Below, piece by piece: positions 9,601 through 18,800 of a stretch of DNA of 64,000 bases. The notes beneath the pieces are model-generated. The model did not search any database, was not told the origin of the DNA, and saw only the letters and a program-made list of their open reading frames with translations. The DNA is taken from positions 1-64,000 of IMG/VR virus record IMGVR_UViG_3300036770_008728, one strand, 5' to 3'. This stretch comes from a virus. Made by a program: the position numbers and the translations under genes. The number at the start of each line of letters is the position of its first letter. Position 1 is the stretch's first letter.

Positions 9601-10189
9601 GTAAGAAAAATGCAAACGACCGGACAAAACCACCACTAAGGGTTTTACCAGAAATAGTGTGTGTCTCAGTGTTCCAGCTGGCGTCCGCGGATTTTTTGTG
9701 ATCAATACGAACTCTAACTGAAAGCTCTTTCGCGCCGTCCTTTGTGACATTCGCCAGACGAGCAACCATCAGGCGGATTTCAATTTTGTTGTATTTGTTC
9801 CGGTATAACGAGGGAACCGTACGAGTGATTGATACATCCTGTTCAAGACTGGCCGATACTGCGACAGGTGTGGCCGTACCGCCAAGCATGTAGGGGATAG
9901 GTGTCTGGCCATAGACCGGATCTTCCACCTCGGTAACGGCGGTACCCGGTTCGAAGTTAATGACAACCTGACTTTCTTTGAACGACTTGTCGCCCGACGC
10001 CGTGAGAATGGGTGTACCATCGAGATAAACATTTTTCAGCTTCTCTTCGATTGTCGCCCCTTTAATGCCCTCAATCGGGCCTTCAGAAATACCGAGCACA
10101 ACCTCAACGGCATCCCCACTGAATAGTGAATCCCGAGAGTTTTTTGGGCCACTACCGCCGCCCGCCCCTGAAGTAAAAGGCTTTGTCAT
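3632..10189 (-). CDS. J: Central tail tip / host-specificity protein (gpJ-like) with C-terminal S74 chaperone
   Basis: 2185 residues, about twice lambda gpJ (1132). The N-terminal part (to about 900) follows the gpJ tail-hub plan. Residues about 1140-1500 are an array of related modules: four begin with an R(A/S)AT/RATS-x-P motif followed by PAGW and LWM/LYM, interleaved with two copies of an FMRQSTD-x-GVTWS-x-AIRIVGE unit. The last about 100 residues, starting SDARVKTGL and including AGLIAQDV and LPEGVY, match the S74-type intramolecular chaperone that trimerises fibres and is usually auto-cleaved. The start carries a leader (AGGGATTAAC). It is expected to sit at the tail tip and set receptor specificity. 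Confidence 0.92.
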   Translation of the reverse strand: MTKPFTSGAGGGSGPKNSRDSLFSGDAVEVVLGISEGPIEGIKGATIEEKLKNVYLDGTPILTASGDKSFKESQVVINFEPGTAVTEVEDPVYGQTPIPYMLGGTATPVAVSASLEQDVSITRTVPSLYRNKYNKIEIRLMVARLANVTKDGAKELSVRVRIDHKKSADASWNTETHTISGKTLSGGFVRSFAFFLPDTSVDRDLRVTMLDVNDPETTIRELFWLNYELSESLNKDGQVTKEYHPGTAMMTFVSKIGENFNRIPGLTAVWRGLLCKVPSNYDPVARTYNESTPWDGTFKTSRVWTNNPFWIVRELITNPRFGMARYNPRVTVDDFSLYEEAKYADTMRTVDGKTIPLFTFNGVIRDPMLGLELINFILGSAHAQAIEYASGFLKIVSDRNVAAIMDVTPEMCVQQDSGIVFNYSSSALKDRPNEVQATYIEPELDWQEQFVGPFRDEEAQKSQGVNIYEFKALGCTNIYEATYKAFYRLISAQTEVLTCTFTIPLMAISWEIYDIINIVDPDMDWGMSGRARSITGTTVILRDPLYFEAIGTYSFLLQTANGSTVTHSFNIPAVGSYSTLTLTAAVTASLAEYPAFSIQKTGAAPGVSKPFRIVAISRVDGASHLRSITCVEVNRNKWQQALDGVLGEKPRYNFEQPRMPKGPNNLSYIGETSLIVNGELSPMVRLQWDTEQYSFLGLAYAVYVSENGNPFYEAAVTRTSYYEFPIKRDIVYQFYVQLRYQDIKLNSNILDWQSYRLRPADIVESNLAISVTQEFNYLSMKLKLAATYLIPGTDQTLDLFGSNEISGFNFELIGTVVPPTGPSYPTTILQGTQTSPEILLEGSTILTALNTANGGWSLHVRLISRDSEALLNELPFKWNSTPTGSGGYLWRKSRQYTAGGVALGEWGGLQNLTLGQEIQFSANGSTWVYGYLSTHKFYRTRTVTNNGSGNVYGAWSASVNFVDYSTSATHPRYIFVYSTVTPPNYNEFPWQKRQINVTKPEFPTVQGITLISSSRTISGELSSSGGTVPAEVEWWVADSDKVPDTQQPPDGQGNYPLKVVMNPRKLAHTGASMYGLYVGVPEMDCQVWVRFKYAGYYSSFWPADVFNSTTGQMEPAPGQIIKTQKASFDELGLNLEKTVFVYQRATSKPLRPTKVSGTYLAPVPAGWSLAVPPGSDTLWMTSRIFYLDGTSTEWNEVTSAAQTLTVQYSPDGINDWSSAFRETDMFMRQSTDGGVTWSTAIRIVGEDGQGGKYIDFRFQRAATQPAQPTNVDSPAGWLDYPPGGAGALWMIRGTKNALGQLQGTWSNVIKLSGEDGNYIEFRYQRSATQPATPTGATPAGWTTSTPAGTTALWMVQATKNAAGAIVVTWSTPVKITGDNAPVTLVQYSVDGAAWHSGFQAFDVFMRQSTDNGVTWSAAIRIVGEKGKDGPYVDYIFIRSATPPTTPTGQAPAGWFDAPPTGTDPLYMSSAKKNADGTLIGSWSAPVQLTGDKGAEGRRGTVHVYVLTSSAVWSDAAANSALTGAPHNGKIVADRVTQSYPAGKWSETRTWTGSAWSTVAEVIDGSLLVTGSITADKININSLFATEATITGSLMVGNATNYLRLGGNYYIEAMSSNSQLFAVGNGVGFVDGEYLRGSSVKQKHLDASVVSWLRSELGAGNPEFGGLRTYSGAFSSNTFPLPSLNSNATSISFNYNYGGRGIMKAYPSAPSTPLIEVTIKRGTTTVATQTFSGSATLDEPGLYALQLPMIDWSPSEATPPAGPLTYSVQIMVYNWPEAYQGTHNFRAYQVPSGAAGTTSDWANITNKPLMTDPEVVAGTSTVAKIATAAQLKLAVNSFNAATATRLKNNITINGVAFTGESSITIATGGGGTLTPGSYLTGSAFTGSNSVTWSVNAVTTATASTVAARDASGNLTANVFNGSLNGNATSATTATSATSATTATSAVKLATARSVSMSGDVVWNPGTFDGQAALSGTASLSTTGVVANTYGSSTQVPVLQIDSKGRVTSATNATLTVTSLSSGGTSWTPNYYGWTANSAAGSSVYVYLGSHGAAMATGSEIGFLNNQLNWAFRVTQAGNASCAGTLTATDCISTSDARVKTGLAPIENALELIEHLAGLTFNRIDQNNRRCAGLIAQDVKKVLPEGVYESEGKLHVSNLAVTGLIVEALKALKREVRAISGGPRWPQ

Positions 10190-10217
10190 TGTTTGTTAAT
10201 CCCTAATTTGTGCTCTA

Positions 10218-10952
10218 TTACGGCCAGTATTCGCCTTCGCCACCACGACCAGGACCGCCCGGTCGTCCGCCCGGAGATGGACCATTAGTACTAACACCAC
10301 CACTACCATCATGAAGTAAAAACCATGATTTTGAACCGGTGATAGCGTAGGTATCTTTAAATGCCTTGAGATCAAGGTCTTTGCCCTGACGAGTCTCAGT
10401 ATTCAGGCTGAAGATGTGACCACCATGAAGATGTTCACCTAAAACAAATGGAATGGGTGTACCGGACTTCACGGTGTTTTCGTAGCCGGTGAGACTTTTG
10501 TTTCGTTCCTGCTCCTCGGCCTTTGGGTCCTTTGTGAAGAGCTGCATAACACCACCCAGAACCATACCGAAGCCAGATGCGGCCATGGCCAGACCCAAGT
10601 TACCAATAGTCTCGCTACCGGCTCCCATCATCATGACCCCCACAACGACCAGAACCACACCAATAATAATCCGTACATAGGGATTATTGCCGGCGCCACG
10701 ATATGCCGAACGGTCGATTACGGCATCACAACTCACATGTAGTTCCTCCGTTTCCAGCGGAGCATCCAAATCCAGAACATGATTAACACCCCGGACCTTG
10801 CAGTTATACAGCTTTTTGTTTGTCTCAGGATTCAGCTCTGGCTGTAGTCTCAGCGCCGACAGCGCCAGTCGGGCCGTTTTTGCTTCAACGACAATTTCCC
10901 GAGGACAGGCTTCTTTTAAAGCGCCATGAAGAATTACTTTAACGAGTGACAT
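10218..10952 (-). CDS. I: Tail assembly protein (gpI-like)
   Basis: 244 residues. The N-terminus has the ubiquitin-like look of lambda gpI (MSLVKVILHG...), followed by a hydrophobic Gly/Met-rich stretch at about 90-140 and a Gly/Pro-rich C-terminus. It is needed for tail-tip assembly in lambda and lies, as there, between K and J. GGAGG precedes the ATG, and the start overlaps the upstream gene by 14 bases. Confidence 0.85.
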   Translation of the reverse strand: MSLVKVILHGALKEACPREIVVEAKTARLALSALRLQPELNPETNKKLYNCKVRGVNHVLDLDAPLETEELHVSCDAVIDRSAYRGAGNNPYVRIIIGVVLVVVGVMMMGAGSETIGNLGLAMAASGFGMVLGGVMQLFTKDPKAEEQERNKSLTGYENTVKSGTPIPFVLGEHLHGGHIFSLNTETRQGKDLDLKAFKDTYAITGSKSWFLLHDGSGGVSTNGPSPGGRPGGPGRGGEGEYWP

Positions 10953-11301
10953 CCAGCCTCCGCCGAATTATGTTCATGACTTGACCATCAACGACACCAT
11001 ACAAACCAACCTGGCCGGGAGTAATAATTGCGTGTATTACGTGGGGGAGGTCTGAAACTGCGTTGTAGTCATCAATCGAGAGATTGGCGGGGCCTCGTGG
11101 ATGCGTATGCCAGATGCCGGCCAGTTTATCCTTATACGGTGAAATCTGGGCTTCTGAAATGACAAATGAAGAGTATGGGTCGGAGGACTCGTTGACTAAT
11201 TCAATGATCTGAAAATCCTGGAGAACTACGCCGCAACGCTCATCACCCTCGTAATCAACTCCCAGTTTTTCCCAGAGCAAAGCAATTATTTGTTCTGTCA
11301 T
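10939..11301 (-). CDS. JAB/MPN metallopeptidase-like tail protein (N-terminal half of gpK)
   Basis: 120 residues carrying a complete JAMM signature: E21, H65-x-H67-P68, S75 and D78 (HTHPRGPANLSIDD), the zinc-binding motif of Prok-JAB peptidases. In lambda this domain is the N-terminal part of gpK; here it is a separate gene translated after the NlpC gene (ATGA overlap at 11298-11301). Expected in the tail tip, acting during assembly or entry. Confidence 0.85.
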   Translation of the reverse strand: MTEQIIALLWEKLGVDYEGDERCGVVLQDFQIIELVNESSDPYSSFVISEAQISPYKDKLAGIWHTHPRGPANLSIDDYNAVSDLPHVIHAIITPGQVGLYGVVDGQVMNIIRRRLDVTR

Positions 11302-11780
11302 GAGGGGTTCCTTTTTGATAGGCGCTGTCTGACCGCAAATGGTAACTGTGCCAGGGTGTCCATAGTCAGATTTTCAAAAGTGAGCTCATAAGTCGGGTGC
11401 CTGAGAACCCGCGTCACCCGTTCACGCCATTTCAGGTTATATGGGTCAAGACGAGATTTTTGGCCGGTCAGATGATGCAGAATCATTCCCTTGCCCACAT
11501 AAATAGCGATGTGGTTGCTGGTCTCAGTTCTCCCCATCGCCATCAGTAACGCATCACCAATAACAACATCATTGGGGTTTGTGGTGGCCTGCTGAAAACC
11601 TTCGTCGGGGAACAGTCGATCAAAGAAATTAAATCCAGGCAGCATGTACCATTGCGAGGGGCGGGCATAATCTTTCAGCTCCAGCCCCATCACTTCTTTG
11701 TAATACTGGCGGGCGAGGGTATAGCAGTCCTGCCAACCCTCTTCAAAATCAATGCCCAATAAATGTTGAAGGTGCTGCAT
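11298..11780 (-). CDS. NlpC/P60 cysteine peptidase tail protein (C-terminal half of gpK)
   Basis: 160 residues. Candidate catalytic residues are C19 (QDCYTLAR), H90 (SNHIAIYVG) and H102/H103, the NlpC/P60 order, indicating a murein peptidase carried in the tail tip to help DNA entry. Its gene precedes the JAB gene in transcription order, the reverse of the lambda gpK domain order. The start overlaps the gpL stop (TGATG). Confidence 0.85.
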   Translation of the reverse strand: MQHLQHLLGIDFEEGWQDCYTLARQYYKEVMGLELKDYARPSQWYMLPGFNFFDRLFPDEGFQQATTNPNDVVIGDALLMAMGRTETSNHIAIYVGKGMILHHLTGQKSRLDPYNLKWRERVTRVLRHPTYELTFENLTMDTLAQLPFAVRQRLSKRNPS

Positions 11781-12271
11781 CAGAGCCTCACCAATCCAAA
11801 TTCTGGTTGAATAAACCGGCGACCCGGAAGTTTAAAGCTGTTGCCGTCAGACAGCGTACTGAGCTGCAGGCTGATAGCGATAGCATTCAGTTCTTCAACC
11901 TGAGATACATACCACACAGACATGGATGATTGTCCACTGGCCAAATCATCCGGATGCACCTCATACTTGGTGATACGGGCACCATCCATCCAACCTTCAG
12001 AGATGTAGTAGCTGAACAGGCTTTCCGGGTTGGCCAGAACTAAGCGTGGTCTGGACTGTTCGCCTCCGGCACGTTCACCCTCACCGGTCAGGCTAAAGGG
12101 AGCCAATGCCCATGTCTGGCTCTGCCAGTTCACAGTCTTTTCAGCGCAATAACGTAAAGTGACCACCGAAGCATCCGGGGCAGTAATTTGAATTTTCAGG
12201 AGTGTCAGAGGTTCGACCTGAGAGAGGGCGGCAGCATTGGCACGATAGATCTGTGGTATTTGCTGGTTCAT
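11780..12271 (-). CDS. L: Minor tail protein (gpL-like)
   Basis: 163 residues. The start at 12271 is chosen because the leader GGGATTAACAGAC precedes it; an in-frame start 15 codons upstream lacks any signal. It lies between M and K homologues as lambda L does. Lambda gpL is a tail-tip initiator protein with an Fe-S cluster in its C-terminal part; this protein is shorter than lambda gpL (232) and shows only one Cys, so the cluster may be absent. Confidence 0.75.
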   Translation of the reverse strand: MNQQIPQIYRANAAALSQVEPLTLLKIQITAPDASVVTLRYCAEKTVNWQSQTWALAPFSLTGEGERAGGEQSRPRLVLANPESLFSYYISEGWMDGARITKYEVHPDDLASGQSSMSVWYVSQVEELNAIAISLQLSTLSDGNSFKLPGRRFIQPEFGLVRL

Positions 12272-12300
12272 GTCTGTTAATCCCGAGTTTTTTCTGCATG

Positions 12301-12339
12301 ATAGCTGAAAAAACAAAACCCAGCCACAAGGACTGGGTT
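12301..12339 (-). terminator. Rho-independent terminator between M and L
   Basis: Read on the minus strand, AACCCAG and CTGGGTT (12317-12323 with 12333-12339) form a 7-bp stem with a 9-base loop, followed by TTGTTTTTT. It would separate the head/tail-tube transcript from the tail-tip genes, which restart with their own leader. Confidence 0.7.
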
Positions 12340-12340
12340 A

Positions 12341-12363
12341 ACCATTAGGATTAACAAACATTG
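12341..12363 (+). promoter_or_regulatory. Orphan leader copy facing right inside the leftward tail module
   Basis: A perfect ACCATTAGGATTAAC directly after the hairpin, oriented against the surrounding genes. Instead of ATG it is followed by a TTG codon at the normal spacing (12361). This TTG opens a 99-codon frame to 12660, most of it antisense to gpM and with no recognisable protein signature. It may be a remnant of a lost plus-strand gene or a working antisense unit. Confidence 0.6.
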
Positions 12364-12399
12364 ACACGAGGCCACTGCTTGCTAATCCAAATATTATTG

Positions 12400-12434
12400 G
12401 ACAACTGCGGACAAGTCAAGACAACCGCAGACAA
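12400..12434. repeat. Four GACAA sites at exact 10-bp spacing
   Basis: GACAA occurs at 12400, 12410, 12420 and 12430, one helical turn apart, in a 107-bp intergenic gap. A 14-base unit ACAACYGCRGACAA is repeated at 12401 and 12421. The same half-site occurs as inverted pairs in the control region at 39911-39974, suggesting operator sites for a phage regulator. Confidence 0.6.
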
Positions 12435-12447
12435 ATGTTACAAATTG

Positions 12448-12840
12448 TTAGGTTGGCTGCTGAATCAGTTTAATCGTGATGTCTTTTACCAGCCCATTTC
12501 CGTTTTTCACTGCCTCAGGTATAACCAATGGTTCCTCAAACCTAACGATCATATTCCCGTAGCGATCACTTGGATAAATAAATTCCTGATGCAGCTCATG
12601 TGCGGCATAGAAGTTTTCCAACGCCAACAAATTGAGTTTCGGCTGAATCGTCGCGGATAGCACGTTGTTACTGTCCTTGAACCACCATAAACCATCAAAC
12701 CGAAGTTGCAGGCTCTTCATCGCTGGGGCATTTGGCTTTGTCGTGTAAGTCCAGTTACCACCCAGTTTTACCTGGGCGCCACGCTTTGGATAGGACACTG
12801 AAGTCACATGGGTTGGAAAATCGAAAGTTTGTAGGGCCAT
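12448..12840 (-). CDS. M: Minor tail protein (gpM-like)
   Basis: 130 residues, of the phage minor tail protein family (lambda gpM, 109 residues), a tail-tip component. The ATG at 12840 has GGAG 7 bases upstream and overlaps the tape-measure stop as TGATG; a GTG one codon earlier is possible. Position between H and L homologues agrees. Confidence 0.88.
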   Translation of the reverse strand: MALQTFDFPTHVTSVSYPKRGAQVKLGGNWTYTTKPNAPAMKSLQLRFDGLWWFKDSNNVLSATIQPKLNLLALENFYAAHELHQEFIYPSDRYGNMIVRFEEPLVIPEAVKNGNGLVKDITIKLIQQPT

Positions 12841-15800
12841 CACATATCTCCAGTGCTAATACGTTTGACTAATTTCTTCGTGGTAGAGTCCCGCATCAGC
12901 GCCTTGTTAACGACAACCAACATGGAATTCTCATCCATCGAATTGGCCTTCTCATCTTCCGATACCACCCAGACGTTAACTACGGCTTCACGCCCGGAGG
13001 ATTCTGAACGTTCTCCGGACGGCATCGCCTCCAGAGACTTCACCGAACCACGGTCCATATTGTTCAGCGTTCTTACGGTATCCACACCCAATGCCTGAAC
13101 AGCCGCACGACGCAACACGAATTCACCCTGGGCCGCGTGAACCAAAGTGCTATCTCGTGTTTGCATACCGCTGGTGATTAAACCACCGGAGGCATATCGT
13201 TTTGGTGCACCCACCTGACCACCGTTCCATAGAGGTTGAGCTCCAGTAGCCATCGAAAGATCCATCTTTGGCGCGAATGATGAAATCGCAAAACTTATCA
13301 GTTGCTGCATCAGGGCGTTGGCTGCAATCTGCATCGCCACATCAGTCAAACTTTGCAGAATGCTGGCAGCAAAACCACGGAAGGATTCACCCGCAGTCAT
13401 GGAGCCTGTTGCGAACTGAGTAAAGAAGTTGCCCAGGCTGCTCCCTGCACCATCCAAAACACTCTTAAGACCCAGAGCTGCTTCGGTCAGACCATCCATG
13501 CCTTCGTAAGCCTTTGACGATTGTGTCAGGGCATAGTCAAACGCATTACGGGCTTGCTGGCCCAGTCCGCCGGCTGCAGTGCCCGCAGAGGTAAACTCAC
13601 CTTCACCGGCCAGTATCTGCTTATCCGTCTGATATGAACCACCTTTAACAATGGCCTGTACCCGGCGACGATCTTGGCTGAGAAATGGTTTATCGCGGAG
13701 CTCAGCCATGGCGGCATTGCCCCGCATCGCATTAGTTTGTTGGCCTGTCTCATAGGTGTTTTTGTCGATTGAGCCCTGCAGTTCCTGAATTTTCTTATTG
13801 TTGTCCTCGATAGTGGGCGTCAGCTTGTTAATTTCCTCCTGATACCGGCGGGCTTCAGCAACGCTCATATTTGGTAATGCTGCAGTTAATTCACTGACAC
13901 GGGCCTGCTTGACTCTGTTGTCCGCCTGATAGGCCGAGATTTCCTGCTGCATCGATCTGACAGCTGTTTGGCTGGCCCGCTCAATCAGAGGGATGCTGAG
14001 CAGGTAGGCCTGTTTCTGACCCTCACTACCCAAGCCGGCGTCATCGGCACGGCCCACCAACTTATCGGCTTGGCGCTTCAGTTCATCCGCCCGGTTTTTC
14101 TCTTTTTCCGCGGCGGCAAGCTGCGCCTTCAAACGGGCAGATTCCTCAGCGTTCGTTTTGTCAAAGTACTGATCGGCGGCCCGGGCAATTTCCTTGGAGT
14201 AGGTCCTCGACACACCGGACAGACGGAAGTCACCTTTTGCAAACAATGAACCGGCTTGCAGGCGGGCCCGTTGCCGGTTTGCGTTCTCGGCGTTACTCCC
14301 CAGACGACTGTCGAGCGCATCACGGGAACTGGCCTGTATTTGTTCCAGCTGCGTCAGGTCTTCACCAGCTTCAGCCTTTGAAATCTCCAGCTGCAGAGCC
14401 GATTGTTTACGTAGCAACGCGGCAATAGCTTTCTCCAGTCGCTCGATATCCTTCAGGTTGTTCGCATCACTGAGCTCCAGTTCCCGAAGCTCCAGTTCGG
14501 CTTCAACACTTCCACCCTCAGCCCGATTCTGACGTTTGAGGGAACGTAGAGCAGATGGGGCGGCAGAGGACTGTGCACTACGTGTTTTGGCCAGGGCACC
14601 ATTAATAAACTCGGGGTAGCGTGAGTCCGTCAGTACTTTGTTGAGTAGTTCCGCCGGCAATTTAGACTTAGCCAGTTCGGTTTGAACGAAGGCTTTAATT
14701 TCTTGGTTGAGGCCCCGAGCCTCAGTCTCAGACTGGCCACGGTACTCCGTCAGGCCCCGGTACAGTCCCAGGGCGTCTTTACCGTATTGTTTTGAGATCT
14801 GCCCATTTCGTTCGGCAACAGATTCCACAAATGTATTGGCTCGTGCACCGAACTGGCGTTTTACGGCCTCCACGATTGCAACGATTTGCTGTTGTTGTGG
14901 GAGCCTGTCTGACTTCTGCAGTTGATTCAGAATGTCATCCACAATCTGAATTTGACCCTCAATATCTTTTTTGGCCAGCTCCAACTCGGCCATTACGCTT
15001 TCCGGTTTTACATAATTGGCGTTGGCTCGGGCCTTCAACAGCTCGGGTTTTGCATCCATTTCCTGCGTTAAAAGAATGAGGTCTGTCAGTCGACCTTTTA
15101 GGGTTTTTTCCAATGCCACGATATCTTCTCTCGGGCTGTTTAGATTTAAACCCTTACCGGCTGATAGCAGTTTTGTGAATGGAGAATCACCGGTATTGAA
15201 CTGGCGATTATTCGCTTTCAAACCCAAGAAATTTGCGAGTTCCGGGTTAAAGGTAGACACAACACTGGTGGTATACCGGTTCTGAGGCCCCATGATGCCC
15301 TGACCGGATTGAGACTGCCCCTGATATCCGGCCAGTAAACCGAACTGGGCCTTAGCTTCATTTCTGGCGGCATCCGACTGACGTGCCAGGTCGATCTCAG
15401 TAAAGGCAATCATCCGACCGCGTAACTCTTCCAGCTTCCCAATCAGGGTATCAAATGCCGGGTTGGTCTCTTCCATGTAGAAGCCCAGATTTTTCAGCTC
15501 TGAGTTCAGCTGACCCACGAACTGGCGCATCATTTCCGGCCCGGTCTTGGCATCTTCCAGAGCCCCGCGCTTGTAGTAGGCATCAGAGATAATGGAGTCG
15601 ACTGATTTGGTACCCGCGGAGTACCTGTCCAGTCTGGCCTGTATCTGGTTGCTTTCAAACTTCGCCATATCCAATGGCTGTTGTAATCGAGCACTGCGAT
15701 TGTTGGAACTCATGGCGTAAGCAGTCAGCGCCGCCACACCTGATAAACCCCAGATCCAGGGGCCACCCAGCACTGTTCGGACCACGGCAAGCACCGCTGA

Positions 15801-18800
15801 GGTACTGGCCGTGGAACTTAATGCCGCGGTAGTGGCGATTGCGGCGGCGGTTCCTACGCCAGAATCTGAACCGGGAATTCCAGATTTACCACCACCTAAA
15901 ACACGGCCAGCCAACTTCCCGACGCCCACGACACCTCCTACGGCAAGACGTGTCGCTCCGATAGCAAGCAGCCCGTTCAGTAAAGGCCCCGCACCTTTTA
16001 GGTTAGAAACCAGATCTGCAGTCAATCGGACTAAATCGGTCAACACTTCAATCATCGGCGCCAGGGCATCATAAAACACTGACTTACCAATAGAGGTGAA
16101 CCGTGCCCATTGGTTGGCCAAGGCGCCCATCTGGACGGCGTTGGCGCCCGCTGCGGCACCGCTTTGATTCATCGCAGTAGTAATATCCCGAGCGGTCTGG
16201 ATGTTGTTGGCAAAGGCGCCGTAAGCGTTCGCTGCACGAACTTCCATGGTTTCCATGGCATCCACTACGGTAAAGCCGCTGCTGGACAGTTTTGCCATGA
16301 CATCCGTGAGGCTGTATGTGCGAAGATCCAAATCCTCCATTGTCAGGCCAAGGTCGAAGATTTTCTTCTTGAAGCCCTCGGTAGGTTTCTGGAGTGTGAT
16401 CAGGATCTGGCGTAAACCGGTACCCAGTGTCGAACCGGATTTAACACCCGAGTTAGCCATTGCGGCCAGTGCTGCCACCGTATCTTCAAAGCTGACATTA
16501 CTCTGTTCCGCAATGTTACCGGCGTACTGCAGGCCTAAGCTGACTTTATCCAGGTTCAGTTTTGATTGGTTGATGGAAATCGTTAGTTTGTCGACTATCT
16601 CAGGCATCCGGGTTGCTTCGAAGTTGAAGACACCCATTGCCGAAGTAGCAAGGTCGACCGCGGATTTCAGGTCGGTACCCACCGCGGTTGCAAAGAGAGT
16701 GATACCGGGTAATGCTTCCAGAATTTGGTCTTTACTCAAACCTGCTTGACCCAGGATAACCGCAGTATCCACCACTTCCACGGCATCGAATTTCGTCAGC
16801 TCAGAGATTTCGATCAGGGAACCCTTCACCTTTTCCATGTCGTTGTAGGTCAGTGCAAGGATGGCCTGAAGCTGGGCAAAGTTCTTATCGAGCTCCACGA
16901 TGAAGTTACCCGTAGAGTAACCAGCCGCCACCCCGCCACCCAACACCGCATAGTTCCGAAGCAACATGGCTTGGTTGCGGAACATATCCGCGCCACCATC
17001 AACATCTCGTCGGATTTGGTTTTGGTTAATCTGACTCAGTACACGAGCACGGTTTGCCGCGTAAGAGTCGCGCTCTGCAGCTTGCTGCGCGGCTTTCTCT
17101 TGCTGGGCCTGCCGGTAGGCTGGGTCATTCTGCTTTGCCGCCGTATTGCCCAGCTGGCGCTTAATTGTCAGCTGCTGTTCCAGAGTCCTCAGCTGTTCTT
17201 TCAGGAGGTTGAGTGATTCGACCTCGGCTTTAACATTGCCGTTCGTTGCTGCCGCTTGGTCAACCCGGAGCTGCTGGGCCCGCAGACGTTCATCCGCCCC
17301 CCGTTTAAAGTTTTCCAGATCCGTTAGTGCTAAACCACTGAGCCGGCTGGCGTCCGGTAGATAGCGCCCATCATAGCGGCTGCTGGCATAAGTACCCAGA
17401 CGCTGGTTCAGCAGTTGCGCTTGGGTTTGTGTTGCTGTGGGAGCTGCAGTGGCCTTGCCGCCAGATTTTGGCTGCAGCTCGTCCAGAGCCCGAGATAACC
17501 GGTCCAACACCAAACGTAACCGCTCTGATTCGCCCTGGGTGGCTCTATCGTTTTTGTAGAGTGTATTGGCATCAACCTTCAGCTGTTCAAGAGCTGAAAT
17601 AGATTTGCCGCGTACCAAGGCATCGAGCTGGGACTGAAAGCTCTGATCCGTTTTTAAACCAGACAACCGTTTGAGTTCTTCCAGCCGGCCGGTACTGGGG
17701 TTACTAATATCAGCCAGAACCTTTCCAACCAGTTCGGCGCTCTTGGCATACTGATTACCGGTCTTTTTATCACCATCAGAAAAAGCGCTTCTGGCCTGCC
17801 GGTTTAAAGCCGATTGCTGAGCCTTCAAATAGGCAGGGTCTTCTTTCTGTAAGGTGGCCACCAGCTGTTTTCTGCCCGCGGCAGTATTAGCCTGGGTGGC
17901 AAACGCTTTCAGCTGCTGAACCGCCGGCGCCATCTGTTGCAGTGCGGTTTGTAGGGAGTTCGCCAGCTGCGCGTAGTCTTGGGCCTTTCCAGAGTTACCA
18001 AACTGTTGGGCTTCGGTACTGGCCGTTTTCCGGGCGGTTTTAATCAGGACCTTAAGGTCTTCAGTATTCGAGCCGGCAATCAATGAATTTAAGGCGGCTT
18101 TGTTTCCAACGGCCGCCGCTAACTGTTCCTGCCGCCGACGCAACCCCGGAGCAGCCTTATCAGACATGTACTTATCAATGGTTTCCAGTGCGTTGCTTGC
18201 CGCCTTCATACCCATTTTGTTGCCGAGGTCTGAGCTCTGTTTAAGCAATTGAGCTGCAGCTGCACGGGTGGCTTTTACCTCATAAGCCGGGAGGCCCCGC
18301 AAGTACTGTTCTGGATATTTGGAATCGCCCGCAATCTGACTAATCCGACTTTGCCGACCACGCTGGGCCGCTTCTTTCTGGCTATTACGGATCTCAGCTT
18401 CAATTTGCCGGCGCTGACGAATTAATTCCTGTTGGAACTTCTGGCTCATCTGGCCAAGAACTTCTTTTTGGGTGGTCAGTTGCTGGTCGAGAGATTTCTT
18501 AAAGGCTTCCAGCTGCATTTTAACTGCCGCTTTTTGAGCCGGGTCTTGAAGATTGTTGTAAATGGCATCCGCTGAACTCTTGCCGGCCCGACGAGCCGTG
18601 GCCTGGTCACGAAGCAACTCCGCCAGTTTGGTGTTCAGACTTTTCAGCTCGGCCTCGGTGGTTTCCCGGGCGGTTCCAGATTTAGCCCCTTTACCCAGGT
18701 TGGCGAGTTTAGTACTGAGTTTTTCAACATCCCGGATAGTGGCGAGGATTGATTGGTCGAGCTGCTTGATCTGTTCCGCCGCAGCTTTTAGAGTCCCGCC

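Noticed and set aside
12361-12660. 99-codon TTG-initiated plus-strand frame after the orphan leader.
   Set aside because: Kept only as part of the orphan-leader entry: it is mostly antisense to gpM, starts with TTG and has no recognisable protein character.
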